From Paenibacillus amylolyticus (GTDB lineage: Bacteria > Bacillota > Bacilli > Paenibacillales > Paenibacillaceae): 64,000 nt of DNA. Location: contig NZ_CP121451.1 in assembly GCF_029689945.1 (NCBI RefSeq), positions 1,612,001 to 1,676,000 of the forward strand, given 5' to 3'. The position numbers were made by a program, and so were the translations under genes. The notes beneath the pieces were generated by a model. The model did no database searches and had not been told where the DNA came from. It saw only the letters and a list, made by a program, of their open reading frames with translations. Positions 47,102 to 58,283 of this stretch are shown piece after piece; position 1 is the stretch's first letter, and each line of letters opens with the position of its first letter.

Positions 47102-48597
47102 TCAGGAACCAGAATCCATGAGCTTGTGGACAGCCTCTACGAGGCATTGTAATCCACGCTCCATCTCCTCAGGAGAAGCATAGGCGTAAGACAGCCGAAT
47201 ATGACTCGCATCCAGCCGATCATACAGATAGCCCGGATGGATAAGCACATCCTGCTCCAGACAGGTATGGAACAATTTGCGGATAGAGAGGGGTTCAACC
47301 GTGAAGTGCAACCAGATGTAAAAGCCGCCAGCAGGTATGTTCCATTCCGCAATTCCCTGGAAGTGACGTTGAAGCAACTCCAGCATAATGTCTCTGCGTC
47401 TGCGTAACTCAGGGCGAAGGCGCTCCATATGTTCTGCATGATATCCTTCTGCGAACCACAAGGCGGCGGCTTCTTGTGCGAGTGAGCTGGTACCATAATC
47501 GGTCTGCATCTTGATATCTGCTAGCCGGCGAATGACCGGCTCTGGCCCAACCAGCCATCCGAGGCGCAGCCCCGGACTGACGGCCTTTGACAGGGTGCCC
47601 ATATGCAGCACCCGCCCTTCCTGGTCACGCGCTTTTAGCGATGACGGAGGAGGTTGATCCAGCCACAGATCACTATAGGCGGCATCCTCCAGTATGGAGA
47701 TGCCCTTTGTTTGAGCGGTGGTCATCAGTTCTTCCCGGCGCTGATCACTCATCACAGAGCCAGTGGGATTGTGAAAGCTCGGGATCGTATAGAGAAGCGA
47801 GCTGTGGTCTTGATCTTTTACATGCTGCGCTGCGTCCTCCAGACGTGCAATGTGCAATCCATCGTCATCCATCGGAATTCCGCTCATTTTCAATTCTGCC
47901 GATTGAAAGGCGTGAATGGAATAAAGGTACGACGGTTTTTCCAGCAGAACCGCTGATCCGCGAGGAAGCAGTCCAACCGAGATCAAGTGCAGTGCCTGAA
48001 GAGACCCGGATACAATCAGTATGGAATCCGGAGAGGCCTGAATGCCCGTTGTCTGCAAATGGACGGATATGGCCTGACGAAGCTCCAGGCTTCCCTGAGG
48101 TTCCAGGTAGTTCAGTGTGCGAGCACGAAGGGACAGGGCATACAGAATATCGTTAAAAGCATCCTGAGGCATCAGCTCCGGGGCAAGCTCCCCTGTACCG
48201 AGACGGATGATGCCGGGCCTGAATTCAGCCTGATTGATATGCTGGATCTCGGGCAGGTTGGGATAATACCACCCCTCCTCTATGGCTTCATTCCATTTGG
48301 GTGTCGCTGCTCCGTGAGCCATGCCATGCCAACCGGAGCCGGAAATATAAGTTCCCCGCCATGTCTGCCTTCAAGCAGACCTACGGCGGCCAGGTTATCA
48401 AGGGCAGTGACCAATGTACTGCGGTTCACCCCCATGGACTCAGCCCATGTTCGTTGTGAGGGAAGGCGATAGCCTGCCGACCATTCACCTGTTGTGATTT
48501 TCTGGCGGACATAGGCTTCAATCTGGCGATATAAAGGCAGGTCGGAAGAAGGGTTCGGCTTCCAGCTCATGTGTAGTCGGGAATCAGAACGTTTCAT
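47102..48597 (-). CDS. MocR-type regulator (GntR helix-turn-helix fused to aminotransferase fold), frame broken once
   Basis: Corrected length 498 residues. The N-terminal GntR domain has 'PLYRQIEAYVRQKITTGEW' and 'LPSQRTWAESMGVNRSTL'. The remainder is a class I aminotransferase fold with the PLP lysine in 'HMGTLSKAVSPGLRLGW'. The break is at C4 48354-48357 (minus GGGG); a fifth G gives 'RHGGGTYISGSGWHGMAHG'. Such proteins bind PLP and an amino acid to switch a divergent gene, here the LysE-type exporter. The ATG at 48597 is 14 bases after GGAGG, rather far, so the start is uncertain. Confidence 0.87.
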
Positions 48598-48626
48598 GAC
48601 AGGCAGAATCACCTCCATTTGTCTGT

Positions 48627-48681
48627 GTAACCAACACTATAACATTTGGTTGGGTACAATGCCATCCAAGTGGTTGGTTAC
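48627..48681. promoter_or_regulatory. Candidate MocR operators in the divergent promoter region
   Basis: Three copies of GTTGGKTAC: inverted at 48627-48635 (GTAACCAAC), forward at 48649-48657 and 48673-48681. The forward pair is spaced 24 bases. They lie between the MocR gene and the exporter gene. Confidence 0.5.
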
Positions 48682-48732
48682 GTCATCCCTCATGTGCCCT
48701 ACTATGGATTACAGAGATAAGGGGGAAGAACG

Positions 48733-49340
48733 ATGGAGGTAGTTATTCACGCAGTGATTCTGGCGTTTGGCCTGATCTTGCCACTGGGTGTGCAGAATGT
48801 ATTTATTTTTAATCAGGGCATGGGCCAGAGACGTTATATACATGCGCTGCCTGCTGTCATAACGGCAGGGGTCAGTGATACGTTGTTGATCGGGCAACCG
48901 TTGGAGGGGTGTCGCTTATTTTGCTGCAATGGCCGGTGCTGGCGAATGTGTTGTATGCCGCAGGAAGTTTGTTTTTGCTGTATATGGCATGGAGTATCTG
49001 GCGGTCGTCCGAATCTGTGGAAGGTTCGCAGACGGTCATGTCAGCGGGGAGACAGATTGCATTCGCTGCATCGGTATCTCTGCTTAATCCCCATGCGCTG
49101 CTGGACACCGTTGCCGTGATTGGCACCAGTTCACTTCAGTATAATGGGGTTGAACGCATCTATTTTGCCCTGACAGCCGCAGCTGTATCGTGGATATGGT
49201 TCTTGGGACTTGCAGGTGCGGGCAGAGCAATTGGGAGAACGGATCGAACGGGACGCATCAGCCTTGTGTTCAATCGATTGTCCGCTGTGGTCATGGTTGG
49301 GCTGGCGTGTATGATGCTGTGGAAGCTCATCGATGCATAG
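48733..49340 (+). CDS. LysE/ArgO-family amino-acid exporter, frame broken once
   Basis: Corrected length 202 residues with about six helices. It has the family start 'FGLILPLGVQNVFIFNQG' and 'SLLNPHALLDTVAVIGTSS'. The break is at G3 48892-48894; a fourth G gives 'LIGATVGGVSLILLQWPV'. AAGGGGGAAG precedes the ATG. It exports basic or other amino acids across the membrane and is divergent from the MocR-type regulator. Confidence 0.88.
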
Positions 49341-49369
49341 AAGAACCGTGATGTGGCTCCTCTGGTTTA

Positions 49370-49412
49370 AAATAAAAAAACTCCCCATGACGTTAATCGC
49401 ATGGGCAGTTAA
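49370..49412 (-). terminator. Minus-strand terminator between exporter and chemotaxis gene
   Basis: Arms AACTGCCCATG and CATGGGGAGTT, followed on the minus strand by seven T. Confidence 0.7.
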
Positions 49413-49550
49413 ATGTGAGTGCTACTCTTCATGAACTAGCATGGCCTGTTTATTCAGTATTGAATCCGAGCTGGTATATGCAGTGCTCGATAAAGCATCG
49501 GGATTATTCAATATCTGGACGACCATTGGAGTAAGGGCATCGTAACGAAT

Positions 49551-50387
49551 CTATTCTGCCTTCAGCAGCATGGATTCAATAAACACTTTCAGATCACGGC
49601 TTACGCTGTTCAACTGATCAATGACCTCGCTGAACTCGGTTACCATCACAGCCTGTTGGTTGCTAGACTGTGAGATTGATGTGATCTCCTGCTCCATCTG
49701 CTGGATGGAATGCTGCACATCCTTGAGGGAGCGTTCAATGTTCACCGTGGCTTCTTTGGTACCCGTGGAAAGTTTGCGTACTTCCGATGCAACAACGCTG
49801 AATCCGGCACCTGCCTGGCCTGCTCGGGCTGCTTCGATAGCCGCATTCAGACCCAGTAGATTGGTCTGCTCCGAGATTTCACGGATAAATGCAGCGACTT
49901 TGTTCACTTCACCGGAGTTCTGCACAGCCATGCGGGTATTATCCAAAATCTGTGTGGATGATGCCGTCAATTGCTCGGATTGGGCAGCTACCGTCTGTAC
50001 CATATCTGTTAATTTTCCACTGATCCCGCCGATCAGTTCAGTGAAGTACTCCAGTTTCTCCTCATTCTGAAGTGAAAAACCAATGGCGAGTGTGCCCACA
50101 ATATTCCCTTGTTCATCCCGAAGAGGGGTGGCCGCGGAGTTAATGGATGTACCATAGAATTTCGCATCAATTCGATTCGCTGAAGTTTCCCCGTGTATAA
50201 GTGCACGGCGGAGCGTGGGGTCATCGAGGGAAACGGGGTCCCCTGCCTTGATGCCCAGATCGAGCTCGTTGCTGGGAACATAATACCAGAACTTCTCGGT
50301 ATCCGTTACTGCAATCATGATATCGTGTTCTTTCAGCATAATTTTAAAATACGGACTTGCGGCAACGAGTGCTTCAACGATGTTCAA
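49551..50387 (-). CDS. Soluble methyl-accepting chemotaxis-type protein (YfmS-like)
   Basis: A 278-residue cytoplasmic receptor without membrane helices. Residues 1-105 form a PAS/Cache-like sensing region ('[12 protein letters not shown]', '[20 protein letters not shown]'). The rest is a short coiled-coil signalling domain with the conserved hairpin tip '[20 protein letters not shown]'. Length and layout match B. subtilis YfmS. The TTG start at 50387 with a distant GGAG is the best visible choice, so the exact start is uncertain. Confidence 0.85.
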   Translation of the reverse strand: MNIVEALVAASPYFKIMLKEHDIMIAVTDTEKFWYYVPSNELDLGIKAGDPVSLDDPTLRRALIHGETSANRIDAKFYGTSINSAATPLRDEQGNIVGTLAIGFSLQNEEKLEYFTELIGGISGKLTDMVQTVAAQSEQLTASSTQILDNTRMAVQNSGEVNKVAAFIREISEQTNLLGLNAAIEAARAGQAGAGFSVVASEVRKLSTGTKEATVNIERSLKDVQHSIQQMEQEITSISQSSNQQAVMVTEFSEVIDQLNSVSRDLKVFIESMLLKAE

Positions 50388-50561
50388 TAAGGTTCAGCTC
50401 CTATAATATATGTGCATATCATCTAGATGTACTGTATACATCGTCATAATGAGGATAATCTTGAAGGCCTGATAAGGGCATAACGTATATTATTAATAAT
50501 ATTTTTAACATATGAAACAGGGAAAATAATATTTTTCAGGAATTTATGAAAATATAACAAA

Positions 50562-50594
50562 AAACAGACGAGAACATCATGTTCTCGTCTGTTT
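50562..50594. terminator. Bidirectional terminator after moaA
   Basis: Thirteen-base arms AACAGACGAGAAC and GTTCTCGTCTGTT around ATCAT, with flanking A and T runs. Confidence 0.85.
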
Positions 50595-50648
50595 GGGCTG
50601 TTTACTTGTTCCTTATGAGAGGCTTCACTTCACGTTATTAATGCTGAT

Positions 50649-51650
50649 CTATCCGCCAATCTGGGACATGCGCCGTACAGTCGGCGTATGAGATTGCATT
50701 TTTTGTTCCAGGGCGAGGGCCATCTCATGATTCTTCGGTTTCGTACCCAGCGCTTTGAGGAAGAGTGCCGCCATGGCAGCCGGATCATCCACGAAGCGGC
50801 GAACATTATACTCATCCGACCAGTACAGACAAGCTTTGATATGTCCGTCAGCGGTCAGCCGCAGGCGGTTGCAGTTATCACAGAAGTGATCGCTGACTGG
50901 ATGAATCAATCCGAATGTGCCTTCGGAGCCCACAATTTTCATATTGCGTGAGGGGCCATTGCCCGCAGGGCCTGTTGTATTTTCTACCGTCCAGCCTGCC
51001 TCAGCGCATACATCTGTCACGGCTTCCAGCGGCAAATAGGATTTGCGCCATGAATCCGAAGCATGTCCAATTGGCATATATTCAATAAAACGCACATGAA
51101 GAGGTTGATCAATGGTCATGGCAATAAAGTCCTTGATCTCATCATCGTTAATGCCCTTCATCAGAACGACATTCAGCTTGATTGGAGCGAGACCAACGGC
51201 TGTTGCAGCCTCAATACCTTTCAGTACCTTGTTCACATCCCCGCCGCGGGTAATCATGGAGAAACGATCAGCACGCAGGGAATCCAGACTGATGTTAATC
51301 CGGTTCAATCCAGCGTCCTTCAATGCCTGGGCTTGTTTATCCAGGAGAAGAGCGTTGGTCGTCAGTGCAATATCGTCAATCCCGTCTATCGCCGAGATCA
51401 TGCCGACGAGCTTGTGCAGATCCTTGCGCACCAGCGGTTCGCCCCCAGTGAGCCGAACTTTGCGCATGCCCATCGGAGCGAGCACCTTCAGCACCTGTGC
51501 GATCTCTTCATAGCTCATAATCTCATCATGTGGAGCAAACTCCATGCCCTCCGCAGGCATGCAATACACACAGCGTAAATTACAGCGGTCCGTAACAGAA
51601 ATACGGATGTAGTCATGGATCCGGCCAAATGAATCCTGAAGCAATTCCAT
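50649..51650 (-). CDS. moaA: GTP 3',8-cyclase MoaA
   Basis: A 333-residue radical SAM enzyme for the first step of molybdenum cofactor synthesis. The N-terminal [4Fe-4S] motif is '[11 protein letters not shown]', the C-terminal cluster motif is '[20 protein letters not shown]', and the protein ends in the essential Gly-Gly ('SQIGG'). The ATG at 51650 follows GGGTGG. No other moa genes are adjacent. It serves the Mo-enzyme at 3695-5758. Confidence 0.93.
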   Translation of the reverse strand: MELLQDSFGRIHDYIRISVTDRCNLRCVYCMPAEGMEFAPHDEIMSYEEIAQVLKVLAPMGMRKVRLTGGEPLVRKDLHKLVGMISAIDGIDDIALTTNALLLDKQAQALKDAGLNRINISLDSLRADRFSMITRGGDVNKVLKGIEAATAVGLAPIKLNVVLMKGINDDEIKDFIAMTIDQPLHVRFIEYMPIGHASDSWRKSYLPLEAVTDVCAEAGWTVENTTGPAGNGPSRNMKIVGSEGTFGLIHPVSDHFCDNCNRLRLTADGHIKACLYWSDEYNVRRFVDDPAAMAALFLKALGTKPKNHEMALALEQKMQSHTPTVRRMSQIGG

Positions 51651-51769
51651 GCAGACCACCCTTTCATCGGTTCAGATTGGAAATCTTCTATTATAAATGA
51701 TACGACAATTTCAAAAGGAACAGTTGCATCAAATTTTAGCTATTTCTCCAATCCGCGTCAATGATGACG

Positions 51770-53991
51770 TCAGATGACAGCATTTTTGGCAGGGTGGTTC
51801 AGATGGAATTGTCCCACGAGTTGCTGGAGGAAGACCGTAATGGCTTCCACGTTATGCGAAGAATGCTGAACCTGCAGCATATCACGGATCAGCTCCATCA
51901 TCTCTGCTTCTACCTCTGCAGAAGTGGCCCGATTTTGATGGCTGATTGCAGCAATATTCTCCATCAGCATGACCACCTGATCCACGACTTGTGTCCGCTC
52001 GGTTTCGTCAGCGGTAGCATTTTGCAGAAGTTGCGAAGCGGCTTGAACCAGCGTTGTTCCTTCAGCAAGCACCTGATCTCCCTCTGTGATTAATTGGGAT
52101 GCAGCTCCAGCTGCCGTAGAGATCCGGTCCAGAATCTGATGAATGTTTTCCGTAGAAGAGCGGGATAGATCGGCCAGCTTACGGATTTCCCCTGCCACGA
52201 CCGAGAAGCCTTGCCCATGTTCGCCCACGCGTGCGGCTTCAATGGTAGCATTCAGAGCCAGCAGGTTGGTCTGAGCTGAAATTTCATCAATGACAGCCAG
52301 TGCACGGTATATCTCTTTCATCGTATCCATGAAGGACAAGATCGTACGGTTGGTATCGGACACCGCTCCTGAGATTTGGGTCATTTTGTCGCCGATTCGT
52401 TCCACTTCCTGCTGGGCCACAACGATCTGTTCGGTTGCGGTGGTCTCCAGTTGTTGCAGCGTTATGCGCATGTGATCGGCAGCGATCTTGGCCTGATCGA
52501 GATCTTCCAGTTGCGTGCGGATCGCCTGAATCATCGAACCCAGCTTGTAGTTCACACGCTCCGTCGTGCCCTGGGTCGTCTCTGTTGAGGTTCGCATCTG
52601 AACCTGATTATCCATAACATCTACCGTGGCAAGTTGTACCTTCAGCATAATGCCTTCCAGAGAATCGATCATGTTGTTGATCCACTTCGCCAGTTCACCC
52701 GATTCGTCTTGGGCAAAAGCAGACGTGTCCAGGCGCTGGGTCAGATCCCCCTGCCTTCGGCGTTAATTCGAATAAATCGGCTGATGCGGCGCAAATCCTC
52801 ATGAACCCGTCGATATTGGCTGCGATGTAGCTGCAATGCGGTGAAGAATCCGAATAACACATTAAAAGCCGCCATTGCCGCCGCACTCCATCCACTACCA
52901 GTGAGGGCATAGACAAGAGCAGCTCCTGCAACGCCTGACAAGAGTGTGAAGAAACTGTGCTGCTTGAACTGGCGCCAGCCGATGCTTCGTATCCGATACA
53001 CTTCCTCCAGATCCCCTTCACACATCATGCCCCAGCGATCAGGACAGTGTGGCAGCTGGAAGGTGATGCCTTTACCGATGACAGAGATATGGCGATAATC
53101 CGAGTAGCCGGGAAACGCTACGAACAGATTGGAACCATTCTGAATGGTATCTGCAACGCCGGGGTGCAGCTCTCCCGTTGATGGATCGGTGAACATAAGC
53201 TCCAGCTCGGTATGTTCCTTAACGGAAACGATGCCCCAATCGGTGGTGACGCCATCTTTCAGATTTTCCCCATGTGTAAAGGTACGATCTTCGAAGCGGC
53301 TTCGAGACAAGGCGGTGCCGGGCTTCAGATGGGGCCGTAATGTCGACTCAGCCATAAAGAGATAGTTGTCACCGGAATCCGGATAGATATGGCCTGATTC
53401 CCGCTGTATCAGGTCACCTAGGACATCCCCGGGGACACGGCTGCATAATGAACCAACATATCGACCCTCCTGAAGAATGGGGTTGATAAACAGCAAGGTG
53501 ACAGCATCGTGAAAAGCGGACGAGCGTGGACCAATATCCAACGTCAGTGGATCGGAATAAGGCCCATACAAACACTTTTTCCCATGGTGATCTGCTCTGG
53601 AATACTTCAATCCTGGTCCAATCAATGCTTCCTGATCTTCATAGACCTGTCCAACATGTTCCTTATATGTAGAGAATACCACCTGATTCTGTTCGTTTAG
53701 CATAAATAGCTCCGTACTATCAACGGCTCGATTATAACTGGATTGAAACCATGCATCTAGCTTGTTTTGTTGCTGCGAACCTTCTAATCCATCTTGGAAT
53801 TGAACCGACTGTATTTGCTGAAGCAATCGATCCAGGTGATTCCATTGTTCATCTGCCCAGTCCATCATAAGCTGCCGCCGCGTTTCGGCAATACCTTCAA
53901 AAATCTGTTCCACATCTTCCTTTATATGTGCATTCAACCGATACGATCGCCACAGCGGCAATCCTTTTCTCCATCCCAGCCAATCAAACAT
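51770..53991 (-). CDS. Methyl-accepting chemotaxis protein with N-terminal Cache-like domain, frame broken once
   Basis: Corrected length 740 residues. There is no N-terminal membrane helix. A Cache-like sensing region (about 30-320, including '[12 protein letters not shown]') is followed by two hydrophobic segments ('[18 protein letters not shown]' and '[18 protein letters not shown]'), a HAMP-like linker, and a signalling hairpin with '[20 protein letters not shown]'. The break is at C5 52747-52751 (minus G5); a sixth G gives '[18 protein letters not shown]'. With two helices after the sensor, both ends would be cytoplasmic, an unusual topology. The ATG at 53991 follows GGGGTG. Confidence 0.85.
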
Positions 53992-54000
53992 GATGAACAC

Positions 54001-54510
54001 CCCAATTTCTGGATTTTGAAAGCTTCGTTCTACTGATCTTTGGATAGACCTATCTATGTGGTTTAAAAGCGATATATGACAGAGGAATCCAGTCCTCCCT
54101 AGTGGTTGATCCGGAACAATGGTACCGCCTTCATCATTCTGGGGAATCGATTCATGTGGCAGGTAGTGGAAGTCCTTGTACGTCTATTCAATCTTTATAC
54201 AAGAAAATGAACAAGAATACGAGGGCATATGTCATATTTTCCGAATATTTATTCAATAAATACAAATGATCGTGCGCTTGTTGTTAGGTGAAATACATGT
54301 TAGATATATACGAAGTAAACTCACATCAATGCAGCTGAGAATGGGTCTCATTTTACATTGTGTAACATGAACAGGCCCATACTCAAAACACACTGTATAA
54401 TGTAATCCCCGCCCAAAGCGATATAGTATTATTAACAAGCAAAACCTGTTACGTTCGTGTATGTAAACCTCCCATTCAGCCTTGGTGTGCAATGAAAATA
54501 ACTTCCACAA
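54001..54510. other. Gene-free gap upstream of the pyrimidine ABC importer
   Basis: About 510 bases with no supported gene on either strand. A TATAAT near 54394-54399 has no convincing -35 box. No riboswitch is recognisable; in particular no TPP-riboswitch motif precedes the importer. Confidence 0.4.
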
Positions 54511-54522
54511 AGGAGAATGCCC

Positions 54523-55347
54523 ATGTCCTCCGCACCCTCAGCCACAGTTCCCGAAGCCTGCCATATTGATGTAGATCATGTGTCCGTTGTCTTTGGCACA
54601 GGCACACAACAAGTCACTGCCTTGTCGGATGTTACCTTTCAGATCCAGTCCAATGAGTTTGTCTCCCTGCTGGGCCCTTCCGGCTGTGGCAAGTCGACCT
54701 TGCTTCGGCTGGTGGGTGATCTGCTTCAGCCCACCTCAGGCACCGTTCGCATTGCAGGTCAGGAGCCTGAACGGGCTCGGCTACAGCGGCAGTTCGGCAT
54801 CGTCTTTCAGACACCAGCCCTGTTCGATTGGCGCACCGTTCGTCACAATGTGGAATTGCCACTGGAGCTGCTCGGTACCCGCCGGAAGGAGTGTCGCCGC
54901 ATTAGCGCTGAACTGCTTGAAATGGTGGGGCTAACCCGCTTCGCCGACCATTATCCATGGCAGCTCAGTGGAGGCATGCAGCAGCGGGTATCCATTGCGC
55001 GGGCCCTTGCGCTTGATCCACCCTTGCTGCTCATGGATGAACCCTTCTCGGCCCTGGATGAATTCACCAAAGAAAAACTTCAATTGGAGCTGCTTGAGAT
55101 CAAGCGCTCAACAGGCAAGACCTTCCTCTTTGTCACACACAGTATCCCCGAAGCGGTATTTCTGTCCGACCGGATCATCGTACTCTCGGCGCATCCGGGG
55201 CAAGTACATTCCATTCATTCCGTCGACCTGCCTTCCGAACGTCATGGTGAACTGAGAGAAACCGAGGCCTTCTACCACATGATCACGACTATTCGCAATT
55301 GCTTTTACGAGGAGCGTGATGAATCTCATGTCCCTGCGGTTCTTTAG
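54523..55347 (+). CDS. ABC importer ATPase (SsuB/TauB/ThiZ type)
   Basis: A 274-residue ATPase: Walker A 'GPSGCGKST', Q-loop 'GIVFQTPALFDWRT', signature 'LSGGMQQR', Walker B 'LLLMDEPFSALDE', H-loop 'FVTHSIPEA'. It belongs to the nitrate/sulfonate/taurine/pyrimidine-precursor branch. The ATG at 54523 follows AAAGGAG by 7 bases; the ATG at 54517 is too close to it. It overlaps the first permease. In this locus it most likely energises uptake of a pyrimidine or hydantoin-like compound (inference from neighbours). Confidence 0.9.
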   Translation: MSSAPSATVPEACHIDVDHVSVVFGTGTQQVTALSDVTFQIQSNEFVSLLGPSGCGKSTLLRLVGDLLQPTSGTVRIAGQEPERARLQRQFGIVFQTPALFDWRTVRHNVELPLELLGTRRKECRRISAELLEMVGLTRFADHYPWQLSGGMQQRVSIARALALDPPLLLMDEPFSALDEFTKEKLQLELLEIKRSTGKTFLFVTHSIPEAVFLSDRIIVLSAHPGQVHSIHSVDLPSERHGELRETEAFYHMITTIRNCFYEERDESHVPAVL

Positions 55348-56139
55348 ACCGGGATATCGATCCTGGGTTGTCATATGGATTGTGGCCGTATTGGTGCTGT
55401 GGGAAGCAATCGCCTGGATGCTCCAACTGTTCCTGTCACCCCAGCAGGCGGCGTCTCGCCTTCCTTATCTGCACGATGTCCTTGCAGCCTTGTTTCGTTA
55501 CTCGGGTACGCTGGCAGAGCAGGGAGCGGTGACCTTTGGCAATGCCGCCATTGGTTTTGCAGGGGGACGATGCTTGGTCTGGGCCTAGCGTTACTCATGA
55601 GTGGGGCTGTCTGGCTGGAGCGCACGTTATCGCCATATGTTGTCTCCTCCCAGATGGTTCCGGTGATTGGTCTTGCACCCATCGTGTACGGCATCATTCA
55701 CAATGCAGAATGGGCGCGCATGGTTATGGCGGCGTATGTTACTTTTTTTCCTATCATCATCCATACCTTAAAAGGGTTGAAAAGCGCAGCACCGGAGCAT
55801 CTGGAACTGATGCGTTCCTGTGGAGCTTCATTGACTGCACGATATATCAAATGCCTGCTGCCCTCAGCACTGCCGGGATTATTTTCAGGTATGAAAATAG
55901 CTGCTCCGCTGGCGGTGACATCCTCCATCGTTGTGGAATTGATGGGTGCCCCTGACGGACTCGGTGTCCTGATGGTTAGTTCGTTATATTACGGCCATGC
56001 CCAAGTGGGCATGTTCTGGGCCACCATCATGCTTAGCATTGGCATTGGCCTGATCTCGTATCTGGTCATCAGTCTGGCCGAACGTTGGCTGACCCCCTGG
56101 CAGCCTGAATTCAGGGCCAAAGGAGGCGATGCCACGTGA
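55319..56139 (+). CDS. ABC importer permease 1, frame broken once
   Basis: Corrected length 273 residues, about six helices, of the BPD_transp_1 type, with the cytoplasmic loop 'MRSCGASLTARYIKCLLPSA' (EAA-like). The break is at G5 55562-55566; a sixth G gives 'GFAGGTMLGLGLALLMSG'. The ATG at 55319 follows GAGGAG and overlaps the ATPase gene. It overlaps permease 2 by four bases. Confidence 0.88.
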
Positions 56140-57074
56140 GTGAAGGTAGAGTGATGCAGCGGAAGCGGGACGAAGGTGTGGCAATTGCTGCGATCAATGG
56201 TGCGGCTGCACCCCTCACGGGTTCACAGATGACCTCTGCTCCCGGAACGGAAATTCATGGACATCCGGGACAAGCCGGAAAGGCCAGACCGGGCAACCGT
56301 GTTCGTGGACGTTCGATTGTACTGAACCTGCTTCCTTGGGGCGCAGGGGTAATGTTTCTCGCTCTCTGGCAACTCAGGTTGTTTCATTGGATATTCTCGT
56401 TGGAAAGCTACCAACTGCCTGTGCCTTCCGCAATTGCGATATCCATTCAGGACAATGCCAATATGCTCTTTCGTTACGCGATGTACAGCGGAACGGAAAT
56501 GCTGGGCGGTTTCCTGCTGGGTTCCCTGCTAGGCGCTCTGGCGGCTGCAGGTGCGTCTTTCTTTCCAACAAGCGGCAAGGCGGCAGTTACCGTTCTGTCT
56601 GCACTGAACGCTGTTCCAATCGTGGCCCTTGCCCCGATTATGAACAATTGGTTCGGTGACGGGATCTGGTCGCGTATTGCAGTCATCACCGTCATTACGA
56701 TGGCGGCCATGGCGGTTAGCCTGTTTAAGGGGCTGACCTCCATTCAGCCGCAGTACAGTGATCTGCTGAGTGGCCTCGCCGCGAGCAGGATGCAGTTTTT
56801 TTGGAAGCTGAGATTGCCTCACGCCATACCTTCCCTCTTTGCGGGTCTGAAGATCAGCATGTCGACCAGTATTATCGGGGCCATTGTGGGTGAATTTTTT
56901 ATCGCCTCCCAGGGGCTGGGGTACTTGCTCTCGGATCAGATTCGACTGGCAAACATGCCTTTGGCCTGGTCCTGCATTGTTATCGCCGCTGTGCTTGGCA
57001 TTGTGCTGTATGAAGCTGTTGTCCTGGCAGAAAGGCGACTCATTCCTTGGAATCGTGCACGCACAGATCCATAA
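56136..57074 (+). CDS. ABC importer permease 2
   Basis: A 312-residue membrane protein, about six helices after an unusually long (about 60-residue) hydrophilic N-terminus. The EAA-like loop is 'SGLAASRMQFFWKLRLPHAI'. GTG start overlapping the previous gene. A later start is possible but would leave the upstream overlap unexplained. It forms the heterodimeric channel with permease 1. Confidence 0.88.
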   Translation: MSEGRVMQRKRDEGVAIAAINGAAAPLTGSQMTSAPGTEIHGHPGQAGKARPGNRVRGRSIVLNLLPWGAGVMFLALWQLRLFHWIFSLESYQLPVPSAIAISIQDNANMLFRYAMYSGTEMLGGFLLGSLLGALAAAGASFFPTSGKAAVTVLSALNAVPIVALAPIMNNWFGDGIWSRIAVITVITMAAMAVSLFKGLTSIQPQYSDLLSGLAASRMQFFWKLRLPHAIPSLFAGLKISMSTSIIGAIVGEFFIASQGLGYLLSDQIRLANMPLAWSCIVIAAVLGIVLYEAVVLAERRLIPWNRARTDP

Positions 57075-57174
57075 CGTACATCAGGATAGCAACCATAGAT
57101 TGATAGAGCTGGTGAAGTAGAGCCTCACACTGCCTGATTGAAAAATCGTATATACACAGGGGGTCGTTCTGTCC

Positions 57175-58251
57175 ATGTACAAAACGTTGAAGTTGGGTCT
57201 GCTGGTCATGGTGATGTTGGTGGTTACGGTGCTGAGCGCATGTTCTACGAAGTCCGAGTCAGCTACGGAGCCTGTTGCTGCGAGTTCAGGAGGGACAGGA
57301 GAAGCAGAGCAACCCTTAACCAAGGTGAAAATTCAACTGAAATGGGTGCCTCAGGCGCAGTTTGCCGGAATCTATGCAGCGAAGGAAAAAGGTTTTTTTG
57401 CAGATGAAGGCATTGATGCCGAGATTATTCCGGGTGGCCCGGATATCGTGATTGAGCAGCAGGTGGTCAATGGAGCAGCGGATGTGGGTATCACCGGAGT
57501 GGATAGTCTGCTGGTCAGCCGGGATAACGGTCTGCCGCTCGTCTCGCTCGCCCAGATCTCACAGAAGAGCAGCTATCGCTTGATTGCCAAGAAGTCCCTC
57601 GGCATCACTGATCCCGCTCAGATGAAAGGCAAGAAGGTCAGTACCTGGTTCGGCAGTCAGCAGTTTCAGGTGCTCGCATTCATGGAGAAGAACGGCTTGG
57701 ACCCGAAGAAAGACATTGAACTGGTGAAGCAAGGGTTCACGATGGATCAGTTTTTCAATGACCAGGTAGATGTGGCGACAGCAACGATCTATAACGAATA
57801 CCACGTGGTGCTGGAAAGTGGAACGAAAGAATCCGATCTGGATGTGTTCAACATTGAAGATGCAGGTGTTGGCATGTTGGAGGATACACTGATTGCCAAG
57901 AAAGATTGGGTAGACAGTAATCATGAGCTTGCGGTCAAAGTAACCCGTGCCATTCTGAAAGGCTGGAATTACGCCATCGACAATCAGGATGAGACGGTAG
58001 ATATCGTGATGAACAATGTGACGGAGGGCAGTACTACCCGTGAACATCAGGTCACGATGCTGGAAGAGATTGCGAAGCTGATTCGCCCGGAAGGATTTAC
58101 GGAGCAGCAAGTTGGCAGTTTTGTGGATGAATCATTTACCCGAACTGCGGATATTGCACTGAACTATGGCCTGATCAAAAAAGCCGCGAACCTGGATGAA
58201 GCGCTAGAGAAGAGCATCTATGAAGAAGCGGCGATTGATATGACGAAGTAA
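57175..58251 (+). CDS. ABC importer substrate-binding lipoprotein (NMT1/THI5-like)
   Basis: A 358-residue lipoprotein with signal ending 'VLSAC' followed by a Ser/Glu/Thr linker. The NMT1/THI5-like fold starts 'KIQLKWVPQAQFAGIYAAKEKGFF' and includes 'GPDIVIEQQVVNGAADVGI'. This family binds pyrimidine-like compounds (hydroxymethylpyrimidine, formylaminopyrimidine) among others. The neighbouring catabolic genes suggest uracil, thymine, dihydropyrimidine or a carbamoyl derivative as ligand. AGGGGG precedes the ATG. Confidence 0.88.
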   Translation: MYKTLKLGLLVMVMLVVTVLSACSTKSESATEPVAASSGGTGEAEQPLTKVKIQLKWVPQAQFAGIYAAKEKGFFADEGIDAEIIPGGPDIVIEQQVVNGAADVGITGVDSLLVSRDNGLPLVSLAQISQKSSYRLIAKKSLGITDPAQMKGKKVSTWFGSQQFQVLAFMEKNGLDPKKDIELVKQGFTMDQFFNDQVDVATATIYNEYHVVLESGTKESDLDVFNIEDAGVGMLEDTLIAKKDWVDSNHELAVKVTRAILKGWNYAIDNQDETVDIVMNNVTEGSTTREHQVTMLEEIAKLIRPEGFTEQQVGSFVDESFTRTADIALNYGLIKKAANLDEALEKSIYEEAAIDMTK

Positions 58252-58283
58252 TTAGGCTGGGAACAAGCATTTACACGAAAACG

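Noticed and set aside
54001..54522. TPP riboswitch suggesting a thiamine-precursor importer
   Set aside because: No CTGAGA or ACCTGA-type conserved elements; the neighbouring genes point to pyrimidine catabolism.
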